Below, piece by piece: positions 26,873-36,728 of a stretch of 64,000 bases of DNA (its first letter is position 1; each line of letters opens with the position of its first letter). A model generated the notes under the pieces. That model saw only the letters and a program-made list of their open reading frames with translations. It searched no databases and was not told the DNA's origin. The stretch comes from Kosakonia arachidis. GTDB lineage: Bacteria; Pseudomonadota; Gammaproteobacteria; Enterobacterales; Enterobacteriaceae. The DNA lies in the NCBI RefSeq assembly GCF_900116535.1, contig NZ_FPAU01000006.1:172032-236031 (forward strand), given 5' to 3'. The position numbers and the translations under genes were made by a program.

Positions 26873-27771
26873 GCATCCGTTTCACAGGCGGGCGTCTTGC
26901 CCGCCTGTTTCAGGCTATTCAGCACCGCTTTCATGCCGCGATTGACCACTTTGTCCTGTCGCATCACCAGCGCCAGCGTGCGCTGCAAGGGTGGCTGTAG
27001 CGCCTGTACGCGCAACCCCCGTTTATCCTCATCAGCCTGCACGGCAACTTTGGGCACAAGGCTGTAACCGAGACCGGCGCGCACCATGCGTTTGATGGCT
27101 TCAATGCTGCCAAGTTCCATCATCGGCGTGACGGCGGCGCTTAACCAGCCGTCAATCAACTGGCGGGTACTGCTACCGGACTCAAAGACAATCAGCGGTA
27201 AGGACTGTAATACTGCAGGCGTGGCATCGGGCAGCGCAGGTGAGCGGCTGGCGCTGATGGCGACAAAGTTTTCGTGAAACAGCGGTAAAATGGCGAGGTT
27301 GCGCTCGTTCGTGGGCAGCGTCACCAGACCAATATCGATACGATTCTCTTCCACCGCACGCACAATATCCGTGGTATTGCCAGTGCGTACCCCAACGGTA
27401 AGTAACGGAAAATCTTCGCGCAGTTGTTGCAGCACCGGTGGCAACAGATGAATGCAGGTGGTTGCGCCGGTACCGAGCGTGACGTTGCCGCCTATCTCCT
27501 GCTGGTGCTGTGCGACAGACTGCACGGCGGCGCTGACCGCGTTTTCGATTTCCGCACAGTGCGTGAGAAAGGTTTTTCCGGCGGCGGTCGGTCGCAAGCT
27601 GCGCCCGGTGCGCTCAATCAATCGCGTCTGGAGCGCCTGCTCAAGCTGGCGGATTTGCAGGCTGACAGCCGGTTGTGAAATACCCAGCACTTCTGCCGCA
27701 GCGGTGAAGCTCCCCCGGGCGATGACCAGTTTGTAGGTCGCCAACTGGTCGAGGCTGAATTTCGCCATGGC
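26869..27771 (-). CDS. LysR-family transcriptional regulator (CysB/Cbl-unlike, target unknown)
   Basis: A 300-residue LysR regulator. The N-terminal winged helix (FSLDQLATYKLVIARGSFTAAAEVLGISQPAVSLQIRQLEQAL) is canonical and the effector-binding domain starts near residue 90 (GNVTLGTGATTCIHLLPPVL). The start at 27771 (MAKFSL) has AAGGAAA upstream. The frame is open to 27927, but that would overlap the divergent acetyltransferase gene. It is convergent with the receptor gene and divergent from the acetyltransferase, which is its most likely nearby target. Confidence 0.93.
   Translation of the reverse strand, partial: AMAKFSLDQLATYKLVIARGSFTAAAEVLGISQPAVSLQIRQLEQALQTRLIERTGRSLRPTAAGKTFLTHCAEIENAVSAAVQSVAQHQQEIGGNVTLGTGATTCIHLLPPVLQQLREDFPLLTVGVRTGNTTDIVRAVEENRIDIGLVTLPTNERNLAILPLFHENFVAISASRSPALPDATPAVLQSLPLIVFESGSSTRQLIDGWLSAAVTPMMELGSIEAIKRMVRAGLGYSLVPKVAVQADEDKRGLRVQALQPPLQRTLALVMRQDKVVNRGMKAVLNSLKQAGKTPACETDA
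26884..26911 (+). terminator. terminator of the receptor gene inside the end of lysR
   Basis: A 10-bp perfect stem, ACAGGCGGGC / GCCCGCCTGT with loop GTCTT, followed by TTC. It lies within the last codons of the convergent lysR gene and can act on plus-strand transcripts from the receptor. Confidence 0.7.
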
Positions 27772-27861
27772 AAAGTTTTCCTTATCGCGGTTATAAGCGC
27801 CGCCCGGTGCCTGTTTTGCCGCACGGCAGATAACCTGTGCGAAAGCGAGAACAGAGGACGG

Positions 27862-28389
27862 ATGATGGAAGTTATTGAGGCAGAAGAACAACATCTGCGC
27901 GCGATTACACAGATATATGCTTACCACGTGACGCAGGGGAACGCCACTTTTGAAACCGAAGCACCGGATATCGACGAGATGCGCGCAAGGCTTAAGAAAA
28001 TCCGCCTTGCCGGGCTACCGTGGTTTGTGGCCGTACAGGATGGCGAGGTTCGGGGATATTGCTATCTCTCCCGCTACCGCGAGCGCCACGCTTACCAGTA
28101 CACGCTGGAGGATTCCATCTACGTTGATGAGACGTTTCGTCGCCAGGGCGCAGGCAAAGCGCTGCTCGCCCGCGCGGTGGCATGGGCTGAAACGCAGGGC
28201 TACCGGCAACTGATTGCCAACGTCGGCAACAGCGAAAACGAAGGGTCGTTACGGTTACACAGCCGCGCCGGATTTGTGATGATTGGCACGCTCAAAAGCG
28301 TGGGTCTGAAGCACGGGCGCTGGCTGGATACTGTGCTGATGCAGCGCCCATTAGGGGAAGGGGATTTCACATTGCCACAGGCCAACTGA
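27862..28389 (+). CDS. GNAT N-acetyltransferase, phosphinothricin/methionine-sulfoximine type
   Basis: A 175-residue acetyltransferase using acetyl-CoA. The N-terminal ITQIYAYHVTQGNATFETEAP and the acetyl-CoA pocket VDETFRRQGAGKALLARAV (RRQGxGK) are typical of the PAT/MnaT/Pat group that acetylates phosphinothricin, methionine sulfone or sulfoximine. GNSENEGSLRLHSRAGF is the usual C-terminal landmark. The native substrate is uncertain. It is divergent from lysR. Confidence 0.9.
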   Translation: MMEVIEAEEQHLRAITQIYAYHVTQGNATFETEAPDIDEMRARLKKIRLAGLPWFVAVQDGEVRGYCYLSRYRERHAYQYTLEDSIYVDETFRRQGAGKALLARAVAWAETQGYRQLIANVGNSENEGSLRLHSRAGFVMIGTLKSVGLKHGRWLDTVLMQRPLGEGDFTLPQAN

Positions 28390-28733
28390 GTGCGGCACAG
28401 TGGGTTATGCCAGCTCTTGCTGCGTGACGAGACTTTCAAACCAGCTCAGTTCCGTCATTTTACCGCTATACCACTGTGCACAGAACGGGCTGCCGAGATG
28501 TTCTGCCAGATAGCTATTCTGGCGAAACATCTCCAGTGCGGGTTGCTGGAACAACGGTAAAAAAATAGAGTTAGCGTGGGCGGCATGTTGTACAGCAGCG
28601 ATGGAAAAAGAATGCCGTAAAAAATAGCCGGAGATGTTGCCACTGTTAGCCGTTTTTCCTAAGTCTCCACAACAACTTGACAGCAGATCGGTTACACTCG
28701 CAGTACACAAAAGCCATATGGCAGGAGGTTTAG

Positions 28734-28994
28734 ATGCTGGAAAAATTGCGCACCCGCGAGGGGAAAAAATTCATCACGGCGGTGGTGATTGTGTTTCTGA
28801 TCGCCGTCAGCGTGATCTCGAAAGCCGCCTTCGAAGGCGTGGAAGAGCAGTACAATCTGCCGATGGAAAAGTGGACCACCTCTCTGTTTATCATCCAGGG
28901 GGCCTGGGTGGCGATTTACAGCCTGATGTTTACCATTATCGGCTCGCTGCCTTTTGGGTTTTACTTCCTCGGCCCGAAAGACGACAAAGGCTAA
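28734..28994 (+). CDS. small inner-membrane protein, unknown function
   Basis: An 86-residue protein with two hydrophobic spans (about 14-31 and 50-78) and a charged N-terminus MLEKLRTREGKKF. A very good ribosome site, AGGAGG, lies 5 nt before the ATG. It may belong to the YfdY/DUF2545 group of enterobacterial small membrane proteins, but I am not certain. No operon partner is visible. Confidence 0.8.
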   Translation: MLEKLRTREGKKFITAVVIVFLIAVSVISKAAFEGVEEQYNLPMEKWTTSLFIIQGAWVAIYSLMFTIIGSLPFGFYFLGPKDDKG

Positions 28995-29280
28995 CGCTTC
29001 CAGCCCTGGCGCGTGCCGGGGCGCTCGCCTGTTGCAAAAATTCCTCTGCAAAGACACAGCATAAACTGCTGCATTAAACGGCAAGCTCCGTGAGTTAACC
29101 TTCGTTACAACATCCCACCCCCTCATACCGCTGATTATGATTTTGCGCGCGCGTTTTTACACCTGCGTGACTTCGCGGGTAACAATTAAAGATCAAAAAA
29201 TGTACGCCGATAGAGCAGGTATCAGGGAGCATGTGATGAAAGGAATATTGATGTAGCAGGTTTATACCAGGAGAGCTGTA

Positions 29281-31221
29281 ATGGCCAGACAACTCGTGAG
29301 TAAAAAAATGAGTACCCGTGCGCAAATGCTGCTGACGGGTGTTATCACCATCACCCTCGGATTTGTGGTAACGATTGGGGTACTCAGCTGGCAATCCAGT
29401 CATGCGCAAAAAAGTCTCGCCGAACACTATCTCCAGCAGATCGCTCAAAACGAAGCGCTGAAAATCCAGCAGCAACTCAGTTACGCCCGCGATGTGGCGC
29501 ATAACCTCGGACATAACCTGATTGCCCTGCCACAGGGCGGCGTCACCGATCGTAAAGTGGTGGATAAGATCATGGAATCCACCTTGCGCGATAACCCGGA
29601 TTACCTCTCTATTTCGGTCATTTTTGAAGAAAATGCTTATGACGGGCGCGATGCGGAATTCACCGACAAACCCGAGCAGGCACCAAAAGGGCGTTATGCC
29701 TTCTTTGTGGATCGCGATCAGTCCGGCAACTACAAAATGCACCCACTGCTCTCTTATCTGACGCCGGGCCAGGGCGACTACTATCTGCTGCCGCAGAAAA
29801 GCCAGAAAGATACGCTGATTGAACCTTACAGCTATGCCTATAACGGTGTGCCGACGCTGCTGACCTCGGTGGCAGCACCGATTGTCAGCGACGGCAAATT
29901 GCACGGCGTGGTGACATCCGATATTTCGCTGGCGTCATTGCAGCAGAAAGTAAATCGGATCAAACCGTGGGCGGGCGGCGGCTACGCGGTGCTGCTCTCG
30001 ACCGCCGGAAAAGTGATTTCTTACCCGGATAAAAACCTGACCAGCAAACCTTATCCCGGCAAAACGGACAACTTCAGCAGCAGCGTGGTGGAACAAGACG
30101 ATCCGATTCTTGGTGAGAAAGGCCTGATTACCTGGCAGCCGATTACCATCGGCAACAGCAGCGATAGCTGGTATCTCGGCGTTGTCGCGCCGGTGAGCCA
30201 GGTGATGGCGGCGGCGAATCGCCAGCTACTCAACGCCATTATTCTTGGTGTGATCAGCATCCTGTTGGTCAGTGCGCTGCTGGGGCTTCTCTTCAGCCGC
30301 AAAGTGCTGAAGCCGATTGGCGGCGAGCCGCTGGAAGGCGCGACCATTGCGCTCTCCGTGGCGGATGGCAAGCTGGATAACGCTATCCATGTTAAACAGG
30401 GCGATCGCAGTAGCCTGTTCTATGCGCTGCACACCATGCAGGCGCAGTTACGGCAGATTGTCGGCCAGATAAAAGATGCCAGCGATTCCGTGCGCCAGGG
30501 TGCCGGGGAGATTGTCAGTGGTAATATCAACCTCTCGTCGCGCACCGAGCAGCAAGCGTCGGCGCTGGAGCAAACAGCCGCCAGCATGGAACAGTTCAGC
30601 GCGACAGTGAAACATAACGCGGAAAACGCGCACCAGGCGACGGTGCTGACGGAGAATGCCACCCAGATCGCCAGCCGTGGCGAGAAACTGGTTAGTCAGG
30701 TGGTATCTACCATGGCACAAATTGATGACAGTGCGCGCAAGATCGGCGATATCACCGCCATCATTAACAGCATTGCTTTCCAGACTAATATCCTGGCGTT
30801 GAACGCAGCGGTAGAAGCGGCGCGGGCGGGCGAGCAGGGGCGCGGTTTTGCGGTGGTGGCCTCAGAAGTGCGCAACCTGGCGCAGCGCAGCGCCAACGCC
30901 GTGAAAGAGATTGGCGCGCTGATTGAAGAGTCCGGCAAGCGAGTGGGAACCGGCGTTCAACTGGTTAACGACGCCGGGAAAACCATGCAGGAGATGACAC
31001 AGGCGGTGAACTCGGTGCAGTCGATCATTACCGAGATCGTCAGTGCGTCGGATGAGCAGGCCAAGGGTATCAGCCAGGTGACGATTGCGGTGAACGAGAT
31101 GGACGGCGTAACGCAACAGAACGCCTCGCTGGTGCAGCAGATGGCGGCGGCGGCTACCTCGCTTGAGGATCAGGCGCAGCAGCTTGCGCAAAGCGTGCAG
31201 CAGTTCCGGCTGGAAGCCTAA
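29281..31221 (+). CDS. methyl-accepting chemotaxis protein with dCache-type sensor domain
   Basis: A 646-residue chemoreceptor. Membrane spans lie near residues 16-38 and 318-340, enclosing a 280-residue periplasmic double-Cache-like domain ([58 protein letters not shown]). HAMP and the signalling domain follow, with tip [22 protein letters not shown]. The amino-acid dCache motif (RxWY) is not evident, so the ligand is open. No NWETF-like C-terminal pentapeptide. AGGAGAG precedes the ATG and no neighbouring gene shares the strand closely. Confidence 0.93.
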   Translation: MARQLVSKKMSTRAQMLLTGVITITLGFVVTIGVLSWQSSHAQKSLAEHYLQQIAQNEALKIQQQLSYARDVAHNLGHNLIALPQGGVTDRKVVDKIMESTLRDNPDYLSISVIFEENAYDGRDAEFTDKPEQAPKGRYAFFVDRDQSGNYKMHPLLSYLTPGQGDYYLLPQKSQKDTLIEPYSYAYNGVPTLLTSVAAPIVSDGKLHGVVTSDISLASLQQKVNRIKPWAGGGYAVLLSTAGKVISYPDKNLTSKPYPGKTDNFSSSVVEQDDPILGEKGLITWQPITIGNSSDSWYLGVVAPVSQVMAAANRQLLNAIILGVISILLVSALLGLLFSRKVLKPIGGEPLEGATIALSVADGKLDNAIHVKQGDRSSLFYALHTMQAQLRQIVGQIKDASDSVRQGAGEIVSGNINLSSRTEQQASALEQTAASMEQFSATVKHNAENAHQATVLTENATQIASRGEKLVSQVVSTMAQIDDSARKIGDITAIINSIAFQTNILALNAAVEAARAGEQGRGFAVVASEVRNLAQRSANAVKEIGALIEESGKRVGTGVQLVNDAGKTMQEMTQAVNSVQSIITEIVSASDEQAKGISQVTIAVNEMDGVTQQNASLVQQMAAAATSLEDQAQQLAQSVQQFRLEA

Positions 31222-31235
31222 CGCCACTGGTCGCG

Positions 31236-31622
31236 CTATTCGGCGACCAGTTCGATGCGGTTGCCGTCCGGATCGAGGATCACCGCTTCATAAAAACCAT
31301 CGCCAGTCCATCTTGCCGGGCTGGCGAGTTTATTCTTCTGGCGTGCTTTTTCTGCCATCGCATCCACAGTTTCGATGCGACCAACGGTAATGGCGATGTG
31401 TGCCCAGCCGACAAATTCCGGGTTTGCTGGCGCATCGGTCAGTTCCGGCAGCGTCATCAGCTCAATTGTCGGGCCATCCTTTAGCGAGATAAAGTACGAG
31501 GCGAACCCCGCGCGATTTTTACTGACATATTTTTCATTACTGGTAGCGGAAAAAAAGTCGCGCCAGAACGTTCGCTGAGCGTCGAGGTTACGCGTCCAGA
31601 GCGCGACGTGGGCAATTTTCAT
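31236..31622 (-). CDS. VOC (glyoxalase/bleomycin-resistance) family protein
   Basis: A 128-residue single-module vicinal-oxygen-chelate protein with two beta-alpha-beta-beta-beta units. Likely metal-ligand positions are His5 (KIAHVALW), Glu near 54 (TIELMTL), His near 74 (GWAHIAI) and Glu near 124 (NRIELVAE). Family members range from lyases to binding proteins, so no reaction is assigned. AAGGAG precedes the ATG; the gene ends 14 nt from the end of the convergent chemoreceptor gene. Confidence 0.88.
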   Translation of the reverse strand: MKIAHVALWTRNLDAQRTFWRDFFSATSNEKYVSKNRAGFASYFISLKDGPTIELMTLPELTDAPANPEFVGWAHIAITVGRIETVDAMAEKARQKNKLASPARWTGDGFYEAVILDPDGNRIELVAE

Positions 31623-31766
31623 TGTTATCTCCTTGAAGGGGGGTGGGGGTAAGCATTGATAATATGACGGTTTACGTTGTTTATCTTTCCTCTCTTTCGA
31701 TTTCTTGCCAGCCCTGACCTGAGATGTTAAAAGGTGCCCCTTTATAAAACCAGAAAGGGGAAGGAC

Positions 31767-33164
31767 GTGAAAAACGCGTCACAGGCAGCGGGTAAGGTAA
31801 CCGATGCCGGGCCGGAAACAGGGCCGACACTACAACGGGGATTGAAAAACCGTCATATCCAGTTAATTGCGCTGGGCGGCGCGATTGGTACCGGGTTGTT
31901 CCTTGGTATCGGCCCGGCGATTCAGATGGCCGGGCCAGCCGTGCTGCTGGGTTATGGCATCGCCGGGATTATCGCTTTCCTGATCATGCGCCAGCTTGGC
32001 GAAATGGTGGTAGAAGAGCCTGTTTCCGGTTCGTTCTCGCACTTTGCCTATAAATACTGGGGGCCATTTGCTGGTTTCCTCTCTGGCTGGAACTACTGGG
32101 CAATGTTTGTGCTGGTGGGCATGGCCGAGCTGACCGCCGCCGGGATTTATATGCAGTACTGGTTCCCGCAGGTGCCGACCTGGATTTGGGCTGCTGCGTT
32201 CTTTGTCATTATCAACGCTGTCAACCTGGTGAACGTGCGCTTGTATGGCGAAACCGAGTTCTGGTTTGCGTTGATCAAAGTGATTGCTATCATCGGCATG
32301 ATCGCTTTTGGCCTGTGGATGCTGTTTACCGGCCACGGCGGCGGACGCGCGAGCTTCGATAACCTCTGGCGTTACAACGGCTTTTTCGCGACCGGCTGGC
32401 ATGGGCTTATTCTCGCGCTGGCGGTAATTATGTTCTCTTTCGGGGGACTGGAGCTGATTGGTATCACCGCCGCCGAGGCCAGCGAGCCGCACACCACGAT
32501 TCCGAAAGCCGTGAATCAGGTGGTGTATCGCATTTTACTGTTCTACATCGGTTCGCTGGTGGTGCTGTTGGCGCTTTATCCGTGGATTGATGTCAAAGCG
32601 AATAGCAGCCCGTTTGTGATGATTTTTCACGATCTGGACAGTAATCTGGTCGCTTCTGTGCTGAATTTCGTGATTCTGGTGGCTTCTCTGTCGGTATATA
32701 ACAGCGGGGTTTACTCCAACAGCCGTATGCTGTTTGGTCTCTCTGTGCAGGGTAACGCGCCTGCGTTTCTGACCCGCGTCAGCCGCCGCGGTGTGCCGAT
32801 CAACTCGCTGTTTCTTTCGGCGGCCATCACGTCGCTGGTGGTGTTGGTGAACTACTTGCTGCCGCAAAAAGCGTTTGGCATGCTGATGGCGCTTGTCGTG
32901 GCGACACTGCTGCTGAACTGGATCATGATTTCGCTGGCTCATCTGAAGTTCCGCGCCGCGATGCGCCGTAAAGGTCGCGTTCCGCAATTCAAAGCGCTAA
33001 TCTTCCCGGCAGGCAACTATCTGTGCATCGGTTTTATGCTGATGATCCTCGTGCTGATGTACACCATGGAGGATATGCGCCTGTCAGCGCTACTGCTTCC
33101 TGCGTGGGTCGTATTCTTGTTCGTGGCTTTCAAGCTGCTGCGCCGCGCACCTCAGTGCGCGTGA
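31767..33164 (+). CDS. pheP: phenylalanine-specific permease PheP
   Basis: A 12-span amino acid:proton symporter of the APC superfamily importing phenylalanine. Segments RHIQLIALGGAIGTGLFLGI and FSFGGLELIGITAAEAS are those of E. coli PheP and similarity is high throughout. I chose GTG at 31767, which reads (M)KNAS as E. coli PheP does and has GGGGAAGG upstream; it gives 465 residues. An in-frame ATG at 31734 lacks a ribosome site. In E. coli pheP is at minute 13 near ybdG-nfsB-ybdJ-ybdK; here it shares a block with ybdJ/ybdK although about 25 kb away. Confidence 0.96.
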   Translation: MKNASQAAGKVTDAGPETGPTLQRGLKNRHIQLIALGGAIGTGLFLGIGPAIQMAGPAVLLGYGIAGIIAFLIMRQLGEMVVEEPVSGSFSHFAYKYWGPFAGFLSGWNYWAMFVLVGMAELTAAGIYMQYWFPQVPTWIWAAAFFVIINAVNLVNVRLYGETEFWFALIKVIAIIGMIAFGLWMLFTGHGGGRASFDNLWRYNGFFATGWHGLILALAVIMFSFGGLELIGITAAEASEPHTTIPKAVNQVVYRILLFYIGSLVVLLALYPWIDVKANSSPFVMIFHDLDSNLVASVLNFVILVASLSVYNSGVYSNSRMLFGLSVQGNAPAFLTRVSRRGVPINSLFLSAAITSLVVLVNYLLPQKAFGMLMALVVATLLLNWIMISLAHLKFRAAMRRKGRVPQFKALIFPAGNYLCIGFMLMILVLMYTMEDMRLSALLLPAWVVFLFVAFKLLRRAPQCA

Positions 33165-33174
33165 TCCCGCTCTC

Positions 33175-33196
33175 TTCCCGCCGGATCAGGCGGGAA
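33175..33196 (+). terminator. hairpin after pheP
   Basis: Stem TTCCCGCC / GGCGGGAA with a six-base loop, 11 nt past the pheP stop. It lacks a T run and may stabilise the 3' end before the true terminator downstream. Confidence 0.55.
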
Positions 33197-33256
33197 TCTA
33201 CTGTGATATTTCTCGCGCCAGCGCCTTATATTTCGGGCATGATAACGAAAAATTTC

Positions 33257-33282
33257 GCCAGCCGTCCGTGCTGGCTTTTTTA
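33257..33282 (+). terminator. Rho-independent terminator after pheP
   Basis: Stem GCCAGC / GCTGGC followed by six T, about 95 nt downstream of pheP. Confidence 0.8.
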
Positions 33283-33303
33283 TTTTATCGCACTGGATCT
33301 GAC

Positions 33304-33477
33304 ATGACCCGGCAACGACAAGCCGACCTCTTCCTTGTTCTGACCACGATGATTGCCGCCTCTCTTTGTTACGGCGAGCGTCTAGCATTGCAAAAAATTA
33401 TCGGCGGAGTGCTGATCCTGCTTGCGCAGATCGGGTTCCGCTGGTGTAGGGTGTCGCGTCTGCCTTCAAAGGTGTAA
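33304..33477 (+). pseudogene. internally deleted DMT/EamA-family permease relic
   Basis: The frame starts with MTRQRQADLFLVLTTMIAA, which reads like the first transmembrane segment of an EamA transporter, then jumps directly to YGERLALQKIIGGVLILL, which reads like the last. About 230 codons of the usual 290 are missing, and the junction is in frame (near 33360), so a 57-codon peptide remains. It follows the pheP terminator and its tail overlaps the convergent phzF-like gene by 12 nt. The reading as a deletion relic is inference from the two recognisable ends. Confidence 0.7.
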
Positions 33478-34263
33478 CGTTCCTGCCAGCACCGTATGTG
33501 CCGCGCCGCCCATCAGCACGCGGCCATCGTCGGTGCAGTGAAGTGCCAGTACACCGCCGCGCCGTGATGCCTGGTAAGCGGTAAGCGAGCGCTTACCCAG
33601 TCGCTCTGACCAGTATGCTGCCAGCGCGCAGTGTGCCGAGCCAGTGACCGGGTCTTCATTGACGCCGACCCACGGCGCAAAATAACGCGACAGTACATCA
33701 TATTCCCCATCACCTGGCGCAGTAACAGCCACTCCGCGCCCAGGTTGTGCACCTAGTGCCTGGAAGTCCGGCTGCAATGTCCGTACGATCTGCGCATCAT
33801 CAACCACCACCAGTTGTTTGGTGCCAAACAGGCCGTAGTCACGCACTTGCGTGCGTTCCAGCCCTAGTGCATCAAGTAATGCCGGTGGCACGGCGCTGTG
33901 CAGTTGCGGGGGGAGTAACGGGAAATCGAGCTGAATACCCTCTGCGCCGAGTGTGGCGGATAGCGGGCCGGAGAGCGTCTGAAAAGTCATTGTTTCACCC
34001 GCTTGCAGATGCCTGGTTTGATGCAGGATATGCGCCGTCGCCAGCGTACCGTGTCCACATAAATCCACTTCGGCCTGCGGTGTAAACCAGCGCAGGTTGT
34101 TATCGGCAAGATTGAGAAACGCCGTTTCCGAGAGCGCCATCTCATTGGCAATCTGCTGCATTAATCTGCTCTCCAGCCCCTGTGGCGTGATGCATACTCC
34201 CGCCGGGTTGCCGGAAAAAGGATGCGCACTAAACGCGTCCACCTGATAAATATCGAGTTCCAT
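33466..34263 (-). CDS. PhzF-family isomerase/epimerase
   Basis: A 265-residue protein of the PhzF/diaminopimelate-epimerase fold. MELDIYQVDAFSAHPFSGNP and the acidic catalytic residue in ALSETAFL (Glu46) are the family landmarks, as are CGHGTLATAHIL and DPVTGSAHCALAAYW. Family members isomerise small carboxylic acids; only PhzF itself (phenazine synthesis) is well defined and no phz genes are near. It forms no obvious operon; the MFS gene upstream on the same strand is separated by 65 nt. Confidence 0.9.
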   Translation of the reverse strand: MELDIYQVDAFSAHPFSGNPAGVCITPQGLESRLMQQIANEMALSETAFLNLADNNLRWFTPQAEVDLCGHGTLATAHILHQTRHLQAGETMTFQTLSGPLSATLGAEGIQLDFPLLPPQLHSAVPPALLDALGLERTQVRDYGLFGTKQLVVVDDAQIVRTLQPDFQALGAQPGRGVAVTAPGDGEYDVLSRYFAPWVGVNEDPVTGSAHCALAAYWSERLGKRSLTAYQASRRGGVLALHCTDDGRVLMGGAAHTVLAGTLHL

Positions 34264-34328
34264 CGCTTCGCTCTCTTCGTAACAAAATCATAACACTACC
34301 GCTGTTTCGCGATAACGGATAGCGTTCT

Positions 34329-35747
34329 TTAGCTGGCCGGGCAACGGTGAGCCAGTTGTTGGCGCGCACTGACTGCCGCTGCTGCCAGTACCAGCATCAT
34401 AACCACTTCTGTCACCAGAAAACCGCTCAGCGCGGTGCTGTAATTGCCGTGTGACTGACCTACCAGATAGAGAAATACGCTGCCAAGTGCGGCCGGGCCG
34501 AGACCCAACGCAGCCTGTTGCAGCGTGCTGAGCAGCGCGCTGCCAGCGCCCGCATCCTGGGTGGTGATATCCCGCATTCCGATGCGATAAAAGCTGTTCA
34601 CAATCAGCGCCTGGCCGTAGCCAATGAGCGCAGTGGAAGGTGCCAGCGCCAGCACGCCGACCATCCGCCCGGAGAGTTGTAATGTGGCAATCAGTGCCAC
34701 CAGTCCGCCCACCTGAATGACCAGCCCGGTCAGTAAAATCGTACGCATGCTGTAACGGGCAATCAGTTTCGGCGCATACCAGGCTGAGACAAAATAGGCG
34801 ATACCGAGCGCTACAAAGCTGTTACCGGACTGGTAGGGCGTCATTCCCATGCCTGCCTGCAACGTCAGCGCCATACAGAACATAAAACCGGACCACGCGG
34901 TGAAAAATAGCAGTGCAATCAGCAGACCAAAACGAATGCTGTGCAGCTTAAGTAGATGTGGCGGCACCAGCGGAACCAAACCGGCGCGCTGTTGTTGCAA
35001 GGCGCTGCTACGCATCCACAGAGCAAGTGGGAACAGCGCCAGCAGCGCGGCCTGCGTCGGCCATGGCCAGTGCAGTTCCGGGCCGAGCGCCAGCGGGAAC
35101 AGCAGGCAGCAGAGGATGAGTGCCAGCGCGAAAGTACCCTGCCAGTCAATACGAGTCCGGGTATTGTTGCGCGTCTCCGGCAGGTAGCGGTTCAGCGCCA
35201 GTATCAACAGACAAATCGGTACGTTGATAAAGAAGGCGTTACGCCAGCCCAGCCCTGCGATATCAGCCGAAACCAGCCAGCCGCCACACATCTGGCCAAT
35301 AATGAATGACACGCCGCCAATACCGCCATACAGACTAATAGCGCGGGCATGTGCGGTACCTTTTAACGTGACATGCAACGTGGCGAGAATTTGCGGCACG
35401 ATCAACGCTGCGCCGATGCCCTGTAACGTGCGGGCGGCCAACAGTGCAGGGGCGGAGTTCGCCAGGCCGCACAGCAGCGAGGCGATGCCGAAGATCGCTA
35501 CGCCTACTAAAAACAGGCGTTTGCGCCCAAAGTTATCGCCCAGCTTGCTGCCCATCGCCAGGCAGACGGCAAATGCCACGCCGTACAGGGCAACGATCAA
35601 CGCCAGTTGCGTGGCACTAGTGTGCAATGACTGGGTGATCGAGTCGAGTGCGACGTTGGTGATTGAAGTATCTATCTGGGGCAACATCTGCCCGGTCAAC
35701 AGAAGTATCAGGCCTGCCCGGCCAGGTGAAACAGCAGACGTTTTCAT
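34329..35747 (-). CDS. MFS drug exporter, DHA2 (14-span) family
   Basis: A 472-residue inner-membrane transporter with about 14 hydrophobic spans. DTSITNVALDSITQSLH and LGDNFGRKRLFLVG (motif A) place it in the EmrB/QacA-like DHA2 family, and RTLQGIGAALIVPQ is motif C-like. Proton-driven export of drugs or metabolites is likely. GGAG precedes the ATG. An XRE-type regulator is divergently transcribed 108 nt away, with a perfect palindrome between them. Confidence 0.9.
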   Translation of the reverse strand: MKTSAVSPGRAGLILLLTGQMLPQIDTSITNVALDSITQSLHTSATQLALIVALYGVAFAVCLAMGSKLGDNFGRKRLFLVGVAIFGIASLLCGLANSAPALLAARTLQGIGAALIVPQILATLHVTLKGTAHARAISLYGGIGGVSFIIGQMCGGWLVSADIAGLGWRNAFFINVPICLLILALNRYLPETRNNTRTRIDWQGTFALALILCCLLFPLALGPELHWPWPTQAALLALFPLALWMRSSALQQQRAGLVPLVPPHLLKLHSIRFGLLIALLFFTAWSGFMFCMALTLQAGMGMTPYQSGNSFVALGIAYFVSAWYAPKLIARYSMRTILLTGLVIQVGGLVALIATLQLSGRMVGVLALAPSTALIGYGQALIVNSFYRIGMRDITTQDAGAGSALLSTLQQAALGLGPAALGSVFLYLVGQSHGNYSTALSGFLVTEVVMMLVLAAAAVSARQQLAHRCPAS

Positions 35748-35804
35748 GGTGACTCCATTGCGTCATTCATCAGATGGACGTAGCATCACCGATTAGAAAA
35801 ACGG

Positions 35805-35830
35805 GTACCAGTTCTTACGTATACTGGTAC
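35805..35830. promoter_or_regulatory. palindromic operator between MFS and XRE genes
   Basis: GTACCAGT-10 nt-ACTGGTAC, a perfect 8-bp inverted repeat with centre-to-centre distance near two helical turns. It lies in the only intergenic space between the divergent pair and is the natural binding site of the XRE regulator. The regulator assignment is inference. Confidence 0.65.
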
Positions 35831-35855
35831 TGGCAATACTATGCTGGAGGGTGTA

Positions 35856-36728
35856 ATGACGCTGATAAGCGATCGGATGATGGATGTGACCATCCAGGAT
35901 GAAAACCGCAAACAGCTCGGCGCATTTTTACGCGCCCGCCGGGAGAGTCTCGATCCACAGCGTCTGGGCCTGCCGCGCAGTGGTCGGCGGCGCACACCAG
36001 GGCTGCGACGAGAAGAGGTGGCGCTGCTGGCTGATGTTGGTGTCACCTGGTATACCTGGCTGGAGCAGGGAAGGGATGTGAACCCTTCGGCAGCGGTTTT
36101 ACACGCTATTGCCAGCGCATTGCAATGTTCTCCCACCGAAACGCGGCACCTGTTTTTACTCGCCGGATTAACGCCTGCCGAAACGCTGAATGTGCCGCAA
36201 TGCGAGGGAATTAGCGAGGGTACGCGCCGCCTGCTGGATAGCCTGCTGCCGCAACCGGCCAGCATTCAGAAACCTAATTTTGATATTGTGGCATGGAATG
36301 TCGCTTTTGAGCGCCTGATGGGGGTTAAGTTCGATGAAATCCCCGAAGATGAGCGCAATTGTATCTATCTTTATCTCACGCATCCGCAGTGGCGTAGCCG
36401 TCTTGGCAGCGATGACAGCGTATTGCAGACATTTGTGGCCTATTTTCGTGCGGCGATGGCGGAGCATCGTGGCGATCCGTTATGGGAAGCAAAGCTGGCG
36501 CGCTTTTGCGCTGCATCCAGCGAATTTGCCACGCTATGGCGGAAATATCTGGATGTGCGCGGCGTGGAAAATAAGCTGAAACTGTTTACCCATCCGCAGT
36601 TGGGAGAGTTTACCTTACAGCAAATGTACTGGTATTCCGCGCCGCGTAACGGTTCGCGGCTGCTGGTTTATCTGCCGGTAGATGCGCCGGGTGAGCGAGC
36701 GCTTAGCTGGCTGGCTGAGAACGTGTAG
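35856..36728 (+). CDS. XRE-family regulator with MmyB-like ligand domain
   Basis: A 290-residue regulator. The N-terminal helix-turn-helix ([20 protein letters not shown] ... [29 protein letters not shown]) followed by a PAS-like domain ([17 protein letters not shown]) is the MmyB/DUF-type XRE architecture found widely beside exporters and reductases. The start at 35856 has GGAGGG upstream; an ATG at 35841 is an alternative. Probably represses the divergent MFS exporter. Its 3' end overlaps the convergent yjbR-like gene by 26 nt. Confidence 0.92.
   Translation: MTLISDRMMDVTIQDENRKQLGAFLRARRESLDPQRLGLPRSGRRRTPGLRREEVALLADVGVTWYTWLEQGRDVNPSAAVLHAIASALQCSPTETRHLFLLAGLTPAETLNVPQCEGISEGTRRLLDSLLPQPASIQKPNFDIVAWNVAFERLMGVKFDEIPEDERNCIYLYLTHPQWRSRLGSDDSVLQTFVAYFRAAMAEHRGDPLWEAKLARFCAASSEFATLWRKYLDVRGVENKLKLFTHPQLGEFTLQQMYWYSAPRNGSRLLVYLPVDAPGERALSWLAENV

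Noticed and set aside
28405-28710. Open frame of about 101 codons on the minus strand between the acetyltransferase gene and the small membrane protein gene.
   Set aside because: It has only a TTG start without a ribosome site and no ATG or GTG until late in the frame. Its upstream end overlaps the promoter region of the divergent small membrane protein gene. The C-terminal half looks somewhat protein-like, so a relic cannot be excluded, but I recognise no family.
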